Positions 16,581 through 24,015 of a stretch of DNA of 64,000 nucleotides are shown in pieces. The DNA comes from Mesorhizobium sp. B2-7-2 (GTDB lineage: Bacteria > Pseudomonadota > Alphaproteobacteria > Rhizobiales > Rhizobiaceae). A model generated the notes under the pieces. It was not told where the DNA came from and did no database searches. It saw only the letters and a list, made by a program, of their open reading frames with translations. The translations under genes and the position numbers were made by a program. Each line of letters opens with the position of its first letter. Positions within the stretch are counted from its first letter, which is position 1. Location: the NCBI RefSeq assembly GCF_006440775.1, contig NZ_VFTZ01000015.1, positions 1 through 64,000 on the forward strand, written 5' to 3'.

Positions 16581-16967
16581 TTACTCCGCATCATGGCAGA
16601 CCGCCTCGACATTGTTGCCGTCGGGATCGAAGACGAAGGCGCCGTAATAGTTGGGATGATAGTGCGGCCGCAGGCCCGGTCCGCCATTGTCCTCGCCGCC
16701 CGCGGCAAGCGCTGCCGCATGGAAGGCATCGACCTCGGCGCGGCTGCGCGCGGTGAAGGCGACATGCTGAGTGGATTTGGGCTTGTCCGTGCTGTCGCTC
16801 AGCCAGAACACCGGCCGGTCGCGACCATAACCGCCAACCTTGGCGCCGCCGGTATATTGGTCAGGCACCATGTAGAGCAGCGAAGCGCCCAAAGGCGCCA
16901 TCGCCTTGTCGTAGAAAACCTTCGAAGCGTCAAAATCGGACACGGTGATGCCGAGATGATCGATCAT
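16581..16967 (-). CDS. VOC family (glyoxalase-like) protein
   Basis: A 128-residue vicinal-oxygen-chelate protein with two beta-alpha-beta-beta-beta modules. It opens MIDHLGITVSDFDAS (candidate metal His at 4), has QHVAFTARSRAEVDAFH in the middle and ends FDPDGNNVEAVCHD with a candidate Glu ligand. Such proteins may be dioxygenases, glyoxalase-like lyases or thiol transferases; the substrate is unknown. It overlaps the DUF559 gene by ATGA at 16964-16967. Confidence 0.87.
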   Translation of the reverse strand: MIDHLGITVSDFDASKVFYDKAMAPLGASLLYMVPDQYTGGAKVGGYGRDRPVFWLSDSTDKPKSTQHVAFTARSRAEVDAFHAAALAAGGEDNGGPGLRPHYHPNYYGAFVFDPDGNNVEAVCHDAE

Positions 16968-17356
16968 ATGACGAGCTCCTCCCTTGGTGGCGCGGCGGCC
17001 AGGCCGGCCACGATGACGATGTGCTGGCAGACATTGTCGATATCGCGGATCACGTCGTCGTTCCAGAAGCGCAGGATGGTCCAGCCTAAAGCCTCGAGCT
17101 TCGCGGTTCGTGCAGTATCGGACGCCGACACTTCAGCAAGAGCGTGCTGAGAGCCATCGATCTCGACGATCAGCTTTTTGTCGGGGCAAGCGAAGTCGAC
17201 GATGTAGCCTGCGATAGGCATTTGCCGCCGAAAGGAAAGGCCCATCAGCCTATGTGCCCGGATTTCGTTCCAGAGCTTCAATTCGGCATCTGTCATTTGC
17301 TTGCGCATCTTGCGCGCATTGCCGCGGTTGGCGGGAGATACCCGATGATGCGTCAT
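16964..17356 (-). CDS. DUF559 domain protein (Vsr-like endonuclease fold)
   Basis: A 130-residue protein with the DUF559 pattern: an N-terminal helix (KMRKQMTDAELKLWNEIR), then FRRQMPIAGYIVDFACP, KLIVEIDGSQH and LEALGWTILRFWNDDV. The D...E-x-D arrangement resembles the PD-(D/E)XK core of very-short-patch-repair-type nucleases. No mismatch or restriction genes are nearby, so a repair role is only inferred. Its ATG lies at the edge of an inverted-repeat element, which may therefore affect its expression. It heads a tightly packed five-gene run. Confidence 0.85.
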   Translation of the reverse strand: MTHHRVSPANRGNARKMRKQMTDAELKLWNEIRAHRLMGLSFRRQMPIAGYIVDFACPDKKLIVEIDGSQHALAEVSASDTARTAKLEALGWTILRFWNDDVIRDIDNVCQHIVIVAGLAAAPPREELVI

Positions 17357-17528
17357 CGCGAGGCCCCCCTCTCTGTCCTGCCGGACATCTCCCCCTCAAG
17401 GGGGGAGATCAGCAGCTTCACCGACGGCATCTCATCTGCCACGTCCGCGACTGGCGAAAGCCAAGGCGACATCCAATCTCCCCCCTTGAGGGGGAGATGT
17501 CCGGCAGGACAGAGGGGGGCGCCTCGCG
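17357..17528. repeat. Inverted-repeat element with 53-bp arms
   Basis: The left arm at 17357-17409 and the right arm at 17476-17528 are almost exact reverse complements, containing CTGTCCTGCCGGACATCTCC and ATCTCCCCC boundaries. A 66-bp spacer separates them, the same spacer length as in the element at 14451-14611. The two elements bracket the DUF559-VOC-GFA-GFA-pip run. No transposase is encoded, so it resembles a MITE or a RIME-type element. Confidence 0.88.
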
Positions 17529-17564
17529 CCAACCTCTCCAATTTCGCGTCCCGAGCATCCACCC

Positions 17565-19016
17565 TCACCGCTTGATCTCCCAGGTCGTCACGCGCTCGCC
17601 GGTGACGGGGTCCTTGCCGTCTCTCAGTTGCACGCCCTGCGCCAACAGTTCTTCGCGGATGCGGTCGGCTTCGGCCCAGTTCTTGTCGGCAATGAACTTC
17701 AGGCGATCGGCGATCGCCTTGGCGATCGCTTCCTCATCCACCTTGGTCGCGCCCGTGTCGAAACCTAGGAAAGCCAGCGCTGCCTTTAGCGAAGCGGCTG
17801 CGCCATTCCCGACCTCGCCGCCGGCATCGACCGCCTCGCCGGCGAGCTGCGTCAGCCGCTGGAAGGCGGTGTAGGTGGCGAGATCGTCGCAGAGCGCTTC
17901 CACCACCTCGGCCGGCAATTCTTTTGCCGCCACAGGCGCGAGGTCGGCGGCGCGTTTCCATTTGCGCAACGTGTTTTCCGCCTCCTCAAGCTTGCGCACG
18001 GAGAAGTCGATCGGCTCACGGTAATGCGTCATCAGCATCGCCAGCCTGAGCACCTCGCCCGGCCAGGCGCGGCCGCCGAAAGTGTCGGTCTCCAGCAGCT
18101 CATGGATCGAGAAGAAATTGCCGAGGCTCTTCGACATCTTCTGGCCTTCGACCTGCAGGAAGCCGTTGTGCATCCACACATTAGCCATGACCTTGGTGCC
18201 GTGGGCGCAGCGCGACTGGGCAATCTCGTTCTCGTGGTGCGGGAAGATCAGGTCCAAGCCGCCGCCATGGATGTCGAAGACCTCGCCAAGATAGGCGGCC
18301 GACATGGCCGAGCATTCGATGTGCCAGCCGGGCCGGCCCCTGCCCCACGGGCTCTCCCAGCCGGGCTCTTCCGGGCTCGACAGTTTCCACAGCACGAAAT
18401 CGCCGGGGTTCTTCTTGTGCGCGTCGACCGCGATGCGCGCGCCGGCCTGCTGCTCGTCGAGATTGCGCTTCGACAATTCGCCATAGTCCGGCATCGAGGC
18501 GGTGTCGAACAGCACCTCGCCTGCGGCGACATAGGCGTGGCCGCGCTCGATCAGCTGCCGGATCAGCGAGAGCATGTCGGCCTTGCCGTCGGCACGGGGC
18601 GCGACGAACTCGGTGGCGCGCGGCTCGTAGGTCGGCTGCAGGCAACCGAGCGCCGCGACATCCTTGTGGTACTGGCCGGCGGTCTTTTCGGTGACCTTGC
18701 GGATCGCGTCGTTGAGCGACAGCTTTCCGGCCGCGATGTCGCCGCCGAAGTCGCGCAGCGCCCTGGCATTTATCTTGTCGTCGACATCCGTGATGTTGCG
18801 CACATACGTGACGTGGCTTTCGCCGTAGAGATGACGCAACAGACGGAAGAGCACGTCGAAGACGATCGCCGGACGCGCATTGCCGATATGGGCAAAGTCG
18901 TAGACGGTCGGGCCGCAGACATACATGCGCACGTTGTGCAGATCGATCGGAACGAAAAGTTCCTTCGCCCGCGTCAGCGTGTTGTGGAGGCTGAGGCCCT
19001 TCGATGCGTCCGACAT
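17565..19016 (-). CDS. cysS: Cysteinyl-tRNA synthetase
   Basis: A 483-residue class I aminoacyl-tRNA synthetase. The HIGH-type motif is HIGN at residues 43-46, and KMSKS is at 293-297. Cys34 in MYVCGPT and GWHIECS near residue 225, with the PHHENE segment, provide the zinc site used to select cysteine. The C-terminal DALR-like region is shorter than in E. coli but complete. It is an essential housekeeping enzyme. Confidence 0.96.
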   Translation of the reverse strand: MSDASKGLSLHNTLTRAKELFVPIDLHNVRMYVCGPTVYDFAHIGNARPAIVFDVLFRLLRHLYGESHVTYVRNITDVDDKINARALRDFGGDIAAGKLSLNDAIRKVTEKTAGQYHKDVAALGCLQPTYEPRATEFVAPRADGKADMLSLIRQLIERGHAYVAAGEVLFDTASMPDYGELSKRNLDEQQAGARIAVDAHKKNPGDFVLWKLSSPEEPGWESPWGRGRPGWHIECSAMSAAYLGEVFDIHGGGLDLIFPHHENEIAQSRCAHGTKVMANVWMHNGFLQVEGQKMSKSLGNFFSIHELLETDTFGGRAWPGEVLRLAMLMTHYREPIDFSVRKLEEAENTLRKWKRAADLAPVAAKELPAEVVEALCDDLATYTAFQRLTQLAGEAVDAGGEVGNGAAASLKAALAFLGFDTGATKVDEEAIAKAIADRLKFIADKNWAEADRIREELLAQGVQLRDGKDPVTGERVTTWEIKR

Positions 19017-19406
19017 GCGGTCCCGGTCCTTAATTTGGGTTCACTGGAACCAGCTCTGCGCCGTCGGCGCAAATCAGGCTCCAGCCTGCTGGCCGGGGCG
19101 TTTTTCCGATCTGGGGAAAGATAAGGCGAAAACGTCCGGACCAGCGCGAGGCTAGCCAATAATGCAAATGCCACAAATGGCGAAAGACGTTTTCATGGGC
19201 GGCTTTATCGCGCCGGCGGGTGTTGCCGTCAAGTCGCTCTGCTCAGGAAAGATGTCGTTGGATCACAGGTAAAGACAGGCCGAAACATTTTATTAAACAT
19301 GTCGGCACAGTGATGAAACATTCGCCGGCTAGACCGCCAGAAGTCACGATTTGGTCGGAATCGACCGCCAAACGCTGAACACGAAACGGTTACCAGGGAG
19401 AGAATC
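19017..19406. other. Intergenic region upstream of cysS and a small gene
   Basis: This 390-bp divergent region should carry the cysS promoter and that of the small gene at 19407. A more A/T-rich stretch near 19280-19320 is a likely promoter area, but no boxes could be assigned with confidence. No structured RNA was recognised. Confidence 0.45.
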
Positions 19407-19562
19407 ATGGCTCGCGCCAAGCAGGAACAGGACCGACAAACGCAGCCGGCTCTCGCGAGCCACTACCGCGCGATCGGCCCGGCGGCCATCGTCGCAGCGC
19501 TGCTTCACACCGCGAAGAAGAAGAAGCCGACGCAGAAGATCGTCTCGCCGCGCGCCGCCTGA
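19407..19562 (+). CDS. Small lysine-rich conserved-looking protein (51 aa)
   Basis: A 51-residue reading frame with an AGGGAGAG site before the ATG at 19407. The N-terminal third is polar (MARAKQEQDRQTQ). A short hydrophobic segment (ALASHYRAIGPAAIVAALL) follows, then a KKKK basic patch and a positively charged tail. The arrangement resembles small rhizobial proteins with an ASHYRAIGPAA core, and may be membrane- or nucleic-acid-associated. A GGCGC/GCGCC hairpin lies 45 bp after the stop. Confidence 0.6.
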   Translation: MARAKQEQDRQTQPALASHYRAIGPAAIVAALLHTAKKKKPTQKIVSPRAA

Positions 19563-19672
19563 CAAGAACGACCGGCACAGTCCCCGACCATGCGGAAGCC
19601 GGCGATGAGGGCGCAAACAAGCGCCCTGGAGATGAAGGCCCCAAAGCAGCCTCTCGAGGCGAGCAGCCTTCG

Positions 19673-20434
19673 CTAAAAGAGCGTCATCTGGTTTTCGTCA
19701 GCGCCGGGCTTCTGGCGCCTGACCTTCTCGGCCTGTGGCCCGACGACGCCCCGTTCCTGAATCTCCGGCCCGGTGTTGGCGACCTTGTTGACCAGGTCTG
19801 AAACCGGAATCGCCTCGAAGAAATCGGGCTCGGCGGGTTTCAACAGGTCGAGCACGTCGCGCGGCTCCTGCGTGCGGCAATCGAGCCAGCGGGCGAAGTC
19901 GCACTCCTCGATCACCACGGGCATGCGGTCATGGATATGGGCGATGCCGGCATTGGCCTCGGTCGTGAGGATCGCGCCGGTGTCCATCTCCGAGCCGCCT
20001 GGTTCGGCATAGGTCTCGATCAGGCCGGCGAAGGCAATCATCCCGCCTCGCTTCGGCCGGATCCAGTAAGGCTGGCCCTTCTTGCCGCCCGACTGCTGCC
20101 ATTCGTAAAAGCCGGAGGCCGGCACCAGAGCGCGGCGGTGGCGCATGGCGGTTTTGAACGAAGCCTTTTGCAGCACGCCTTCGGAGCGGGCGTTGATGAG
20201 CAGCGGAAACGCCTTGGTGTCCTCGACCCAAGTAGGAATCAGGCCCCAGCGCACCAGCATCGCCTGGCGATCCGGCAAGTTCGAGCCCGGCTCCCGCCGC
20301 GGCCCGGCAAGCGCCATAAGCACCGGCTGCGTCGGCGCGATGTTGTAGCGCGGCGGAAATTCCTCCAGCTCGGCCAGGCCGAGCAAGGCGGCGGTCTGGT
20401 CCGGCGTCGCGGTCAGGGCAAAGCGTCCACACAT
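19673..20434 (-). CDS. SOS response-associated peptidase (HMCES/YedK)
   Basis: A 253-residue protein of the SRAP family, which covalently captures abasic sites in single-stranded DNA through its N-terminal cysteine. The key residues are present: Cys2 (exposed after Met removal in MCGRF), N81 in NARSE, E111 in SGFYEW and H168 in HIHDRMPV. The start at 20434 is fixed by the requirement for Cys2; longer reading frames are antisense to the NUDIX gene. A divergent NUDIX hydrolase lies 117 bp away. No LexA box was recognised upstream. Confidence 0.93.
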   Translation of the reverse strand: MCGRFALTATPDQTAALLGLAELEEFPPRYNIAPTQPVLMALAGPRREPGSNLPDRQAMLVRWGLIPTWVEDTKAFPLLINARSEGVLQKASFKTAMRHRRALVPASGFYEWQQSGGKKGQPYWIRPKRGGMIAFAGLIETYAEPGGSEMDTGAILTTEANAGIAHIHDRMPVVIEECDFARWLDCRTQEPRDVLDLLKPAEPDFFEAIPVSDLVNKVANTGPEIQERGVVGPQAEKVRRQKPGADENQMTLF

Positions 20435-20551
20435 GGATCTGGGTTCTTCGATTGACGTGCCACGAAAGTGGCGATGGAACCGCCATGCCGCAACGGCTAA
20501 AGCTGGATTCGCCCAATCGATCCACAAAAGGCTGCAGAAAGATCGGCACGC

Positions 20552-20977
20552 ATGGAACAGCGCAAGATCATACCGGCCGTTTCCGTCGCCGTTGTGCGCG
20601 GCGGCACCGTGCTTCTGGTCAAGCGCGCGCGGGCGCCGTCGCAAGGGCTCTATGCCTATCCCGGCGGCAAGGTCGAGCCGGGCGAGACGCTTGCGCAAGC
20701 CGCAGCGCGCGAGTTGCAGGAAGAGACCGGGCTCGAGGCGACAGGCTACCGGCCGCTGCGCGACATCCATATTGACGGCCATGCTGAAAACCACGCGGTC
20801 GACTATCTGCTGACGGTGTTCGGCGCGGCCTATGCCGGCGGCGAACCCGTCGCCAGCGACGACGCCGAGACGGCGGCGTTCTACACGTTGGCGGAAATGG
20901 CAGGGATGCCGCTGGCGGGCGACGTGTTCTCGGTCGCCGAAGAATTGCTCGGCCCCGCACAAGACCCCAGGCGGTGA
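20552..20977 (+). CDS. NUDIX hydrolase
   Basis: A 141-residue protein with a complete Nudix box at residues 38-61 (GGKVEPGE, then RELQEETGL). It hydrolyses a nucleoside diphosphate linked to another moiety; the close MutT-like size and the VKRARAPSQGLYAYPGGK approach suggest a nucleotide-pool or ADP-ribose-type substrate, not resolved here. The stop codon overlaps a possible GTG start of the next gene, so the two may be translated together. Confidence 0.88.
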   Translation: MEQRKIIPAVSVAVVRGGTVLLVKRARAPSQGLYAYPGGKVEPGETLAQAAARELQEETGLEATGYRPLRDIHIDGHAENHAVDYLLTVFGAAYAGGEPVASDDAETAAFYTLAEMAGMPLAGDVFSVAEELLGPAQDPRR

Positions 20978-21048
20978 GCGTCCAGAATGGCCTTGCAGGC
21001 GACAAAATGTTTCGCCACAAGACCCTGCTCTTTCATCGCAAGGCTTTG

Positions 21049-21426
21049 ATGACCCGCGCTTCCGCTTTTCTCGCCGCGTGCCTCGCCGTCAGCATGACCG
21101 TCGCAGCGTCCCCGGCGCCCGCCGCCGAGGCGCCTTTCGAGCCCGGGCTGATGCGGCTGGCGGAAGTGCTGGGATCGCTGCATTTCCTGCGCAACCTGTG
21201 TGGCGAGAAGGGCGACAAGTGGCGGGGCGAGATGGAAAAGCTGCTCGAATCGGAAAATCCCGATCCCGACCGGCGCGCCCGTTTCATCGCCTCGTTCAAC
21301 CGCGGCTATCGCTCCTTCAGCGGCACCTACACCCGATGCACACCGTCGGCGACCGAGGCCATCGCGCGCTACATGAAGGAAGGCGAGACGCTGTCGCGCG
21401 ACATCGCCTCCCGCTACGGGAATTGA
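21049..21426 (+). CDS. TIGR02301 family exported protein
   Basis: A 125-residue protein from the ATG at 21049, chosen because a signal peptide (MTRASAFLAACLAVSMTVAA, with AEA cleavage) then begins immediately. An in-frame GTG at 20974, overlapping the NUDIX stop, would add 25 residues. The mature part (LGSLHFLRNLCGEKGDKWR, SFNRGYRSFSGTYTRCTPSA) matches the TIGR02301 family of uncharacterised alphaproteobacterial periplasmic proteins. Two cysteines may form a disulfide. Confidence 0.82.
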   Translation: MTRASAFLAACLAVSMTVAASPAPAAEAPFEPGLMRLAEVLGSLHFLRNLCGEKGDKWRGEMEKLLESENPDPDRRARFIASFNRGYRSFSGTYTRCTPSATEAIARYMKEGETLSRDIASRYGN

Positions 21427-21440
21427 GACCGGCTCGACCG

Positions 21441-21457
21441 CTGCGCGTTTTGCGCAG
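21441..21457 (+). terminator. Weak terminator-like hairpin
   Basis: CTGCGC and GCGCAG flank a GTTTT loop, followed by ATTTGTTG, 15 bp after the TIGR02301 stop. The stem is only 6 bp and the T-run is poor, so termination is tentative. Confidence 0.35.
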
Positions 21458-21597
21458 ATTTGTTGCGGGCAATCGGCGCCAATGTGACGTGCCTTATTGT
21501 GTCCTGTCTCGCTCTGGTGCAATCATGTGTTGCACTTGCGCAACAGTGTTAATGAAACGTTAGCGCGCAGTTGTGGAATTAACTCAAACTGAAGGTT

Positions 21598-21639
21598 TCG
21601 ATGCCCCAAGCCGGTCTAATCGGCTAAGCTCGGCATCGA
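21598..21639 (+). other. Nested 42-bp hairpin in a 353-bp gap
   Basis: The outer stem TCGATGCC/GGCATCGA and inner stem AGCCG/CGGCT enclose a GTCTAAT loop. It lies 141 bp before the ATG at 21780. The rest of 21427-21779 shows only the weak hairpin at 21441. The structure could be a leader, an operator or a small RNA end; there is no T-run. Confidence 0.5.
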
Positions 21640-21779
21640 TTGAGGGCAGTCTCGCCCGGAATGTGGATTTCGACCGTAAAAATGTCGTATTTACAAAGAC
21701 TTAATTGAGACTGCGGACGAACTGACAGACCAAGCCGGATCCCTCGTCGGATCGACGCTTGCAGAAAGTGGACATCGCA

Positions 21780-22037
21780 ATGGAACATGGTGTCAGCGAC
21801 ATCGACGCTTTGGTCAGGGAAGAAAAGCGGCTGACTGCCGTGGAGAGCCATAGCGAAGCGTGGGCGGAGGGCCTGTCGGCCGGCATCGAACCGGAAATCA
21901 TCGCCGAAGCAGCGCTGGAGACCGCTTTCGGCGAGATGTTGCGCGCCAATGGCGAGACCTCCGCGCTTGCCCTGCTCGACCGCATGCGCGAGAAAGTGAT
22001 CGCCGGCGCGTTCGAGCCGGAACGGCTGAAGCACTAG
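21780..22037 (+). CDS. Uncharacterised small acidic protein
   Basis: An 85-residue acidic, mostly helical protein (MEHGVSDIDALVREEKRL, AEGLSAGIEPEIIAEAALETAFGEML, ALALLDRMREKV). The ATG at 21780 is chosen over a TTG at 21759 because AGTGGA lies at ribosome-binding distance. No signal peptide or membrane segment is present. The codon pattern is normal for the genome. No family recognised. Confidence 0.65.
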   Translation: MEHGVSDIDALVREEKRLTAVESHSEAWAEGLSAGIEPEIIAEAALETAFGEMLRANGETSALALLDRMREKVIAGAFEPERLKH

Positions 22038-22161
22038 CCATCTGTTTTGACAGCGACATTTTGATAGTGACTTTTGACGCGCCGTTTGGGCATCATGTCC
22101 ATGCGCTCGGACATTCAATGCGCCGGCCGGGCCGAACCCGGGAACCATGGAGAGGCAAGCG

Positions 22162-22950
22162 GTGAGATTTTCGATGTCAGGCCGGCCGCGCGGGCTGGCC
22201 GTTAGCATCCTGATCGCCGCTTCCTGCCTGGCGCTGCCTCTGTGCCTCACCAGCACGCCTTCCTACGCGCTGAGCGAGATCCAGCGCGAGGACCTGCCTT
22301 CGCCGGTCACCGCGCCCGCCAATAGCGACAACGCCGCGCCCGGCGCTGCCGTGCCGATGCCGGAGGCGCCCGGCACCAAGCCCGCGGACGACCAGCCGGC
22401 CGACGACACCGATAAGTCGGAGCCTGAGACGCCGCCCGCCAATGGCGGCATCACCAGCCCGCGCGCAGACCCTGACGCGCCGCCGCCCGCGGTCGTCTAC
22501 GACCTCAACACGCTTCCCGAACCGGTCAAGCGCATGCACGGGCTGCTCATCGAGGCCTGCCGGACCGGCGACATCGAGAAGCTGAGGCCGCTGATCGGCA
22601 AGGGCGAGGCGATGACGCAATTGTCGCTGGGCGACATCGACGGGGACCCGGTCACCTTCCTCAAGAGCCTTTCGGGCGACGGCGACGGCCAGGAAATCCT
22701 CGCCATCCTGGAAGAGGTGCTTTCTGCCGGCTATGTCCATGTCGATACGGGTACGCCGCAGGAACTCTATGTCTGGCCGTATTTTTTCGCGCTGCCACTC
22801 GACAAGCTCGATGCAAGGCAGCGCGTCGAATTGTTCAAGCTGGTCACCGCCAGCGACTATGACGACATGAAGCAGTTCGGCGCCTACATCTTCTACCGCG
22901 TTGGCATCACGCCGACGGGACAGTGGCTGTTTTTCGTCGCCGGGGATTGA
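22162..22950 (+). CDS. Uncharacterised exported protein with a proline-rich linker
   Basis: A 262-residue protein. The GTG at 22162 is preferred because GGAGAGG sits at the right distance upstream; the ATG at 22147 has no such site. A signal peptide covers about residues 10-38, with cleavage after SYA. Residues 40-115 are low complexity, rich in Pro, Ala, Asp and Glu. A globular C-terminal domain (about 120-262) contains the helical LLIEACRTGDIEKLRPLIG motif, similar to one ankyrin-like helix pair. Location is periplasmic; the function is unknown. Confidence 0.75.
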   Translation: MRFSMSGRPRGLAVSILIAASCLALPLCLTSTPSYALSEIQREDLPSPVTAPANSDNAAPGAAVPMPEAPGTKPADDQPADDTDKSEPETPPANGGITSPRADPDAPPPAVVYDLNTLPEPVKRMHGLLIEACRTGDIEKLRPLIGKGEAMTQLSLGDIDGDPVTFLKSLSGDGDGQEILAILEEVLSAGYVHVDTGTPQELYVWPYFFALPLDKLDARQRVELFKLVTASDYDDMKQFGAYIFYRVGITPTGQWLFFVAGD

Positions 22951-22959
22951 GCGGGAAAC

Positions 22960-23673
22960 TTATCTCTTCCTAGCCTCCGGCCAGATGCGAGCCGCTTCCT
23001 CTCGCAAGGCCGAAATGGCGTCGGCACTCACCGCAGGGTCCATTTGCAAGACCTCGGCTGCGTCGCGGAGTTCGCGTTTGTCCCGGAGCTTACCCACCAC
23101 CCAGGCAATTTTGCGTTCGATGTCGGGTCCATAAGCAGTTTGCGCCTTGTCGAGGGCTTCGGTTGGGATTTGCCCATACGCTTTAACCAGCATCCCGAGA
23201 TCGAAGGCATCTCGATATGCGACGGCACGATCCTGGCATCGATCGGCATTCGCCAGCAGCTTCTCGGCAAACATGTCTGCAGGAACAAGGGCCGGTATCC
23301 CCAGATCGTCGTCAAAATGACCACGCAAATCGATGCGGCCCTCCCGGACGACTTCGAACCGGATCGGTTGATCCGTCAGGCGCAACACCGTCCTTAGGCC
23401 ATATTGGTCGATCTGAAAGTCCCGAACAGTTTCGACGGGCTCAGGAAAAAAGGCTCGAACGCCGAACTCCGATGCTCGTGTCCGCAGCTCGCGGTAGCCG
23501 CCGGCGTCGGCGCAAAGAAAATCCAGATCCAGTGACCGGCGATACTCGCCAAGCTTCATAACAATGGCTGTGCCGCCGCCAAACCAGCATTGGTTCGCCG
23601 TCAGAAAGTCTCGATCCATCAGCTCGAGGGCTTTGGCAATCACCCTATGTTCCGGTTTTTTGAACGCCTTCAT
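22960..23673 (-). CDS. AbiEii/AbiGii-type nucleotidyltransferase (putative type IV toxin)
   Basis: A 237-residue nucleotidyltransferase. FGGGTAIVMK at 31-40 and the catalytic pair D49/D51 in SLDLDFL match the GSx(10)DxD fold signature of AbiEii/AbiGii toxins. Characterised AbiEii proteins block growth and phage propagation by nucleotide transfer, some modifying tRNA 3' ends. It follows a 74-residue gene by 67 bp on the same strand; no AbiEi-like winged-helix antitoxin is present. The ATG at 23673 is preferred over 23688. Confidence 0.82.
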   Translation of the reverse strand: MKAFKKPEHRVIAKALELMDRDFLTANQCWFGGGTAIVMKLGEYRRSLDLDFLCADAGGYRELRTRASEFGVRAFFPEPVETVRDFQIDQYGLRTVLRLTDQPIRFEVVREGRIDLRGHFDDDLGIPALVPADMFAEKLLANADRCQDRAVAYRDAFDLGMLVKAYGQIPTEALDKAQTAYGPDIERKIAWVVGKLRDKRELRDAAEVLQMDPAVSADAISALREEAARIWPEARKR

Positions 23674-23740
23674 GATTTCTACCCGCAATATTCCTATCGG
23701 GCGCGGTGATGGTGCGCATCGAGGACCACAAGATAAGTTA

Positions 23741-23965
23741 TCACGATGTGGTCAGAAGGATGCCGTGACCGAATTCGTCGGCCAATTTCATGATAAGCCG
23801 CTTCTCACGCGCCGTAAGGCGCTTTTGATCGACAAAGCGCCAGTTGCGTTCGTAAAGCGCAAAGGCCTCTTTCGCGGGAATAGGGCGCGCGACATCGCGG
23901 TTCCAGGCGAGCGCCTGGAGCTCAGGAAACTCCGCAGGAATGATCGGCGCAATATTCGCGGTCAT
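23741..23965 (-). CDS. Small partner protein of the AbiEii-like gene
   Basis: A 74-residue protein beginning MTANIAPIIPAEFPELQALA and containing ALYERNWRFVDQKRL and TAREKRLIMKLADEFGHG. It is charged and helical, without a recognisable DNA-binding domain. A TTG at 23998 would add LLSALHYLEWA in frame and is possible. It lies between dihydroorotase and the AbiEii-like toxin on the same strand, so it is the natural candidate for a cognate antitoxin, but this is inference from context. Confidence 0.65.
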   Translation of the reverse strand: MTANIAPIIPAEFPELQALAWNRDVARPIPAKEAFALYERNWRFVDQKRLTAREKRLIMKLADEFGHGILLTTS

Positions 23966-24015
23966 AGCCCACTCAAGATAATGCAGAGCGCTTAACAAAT
24001 CCAATGTCGGTGGGA

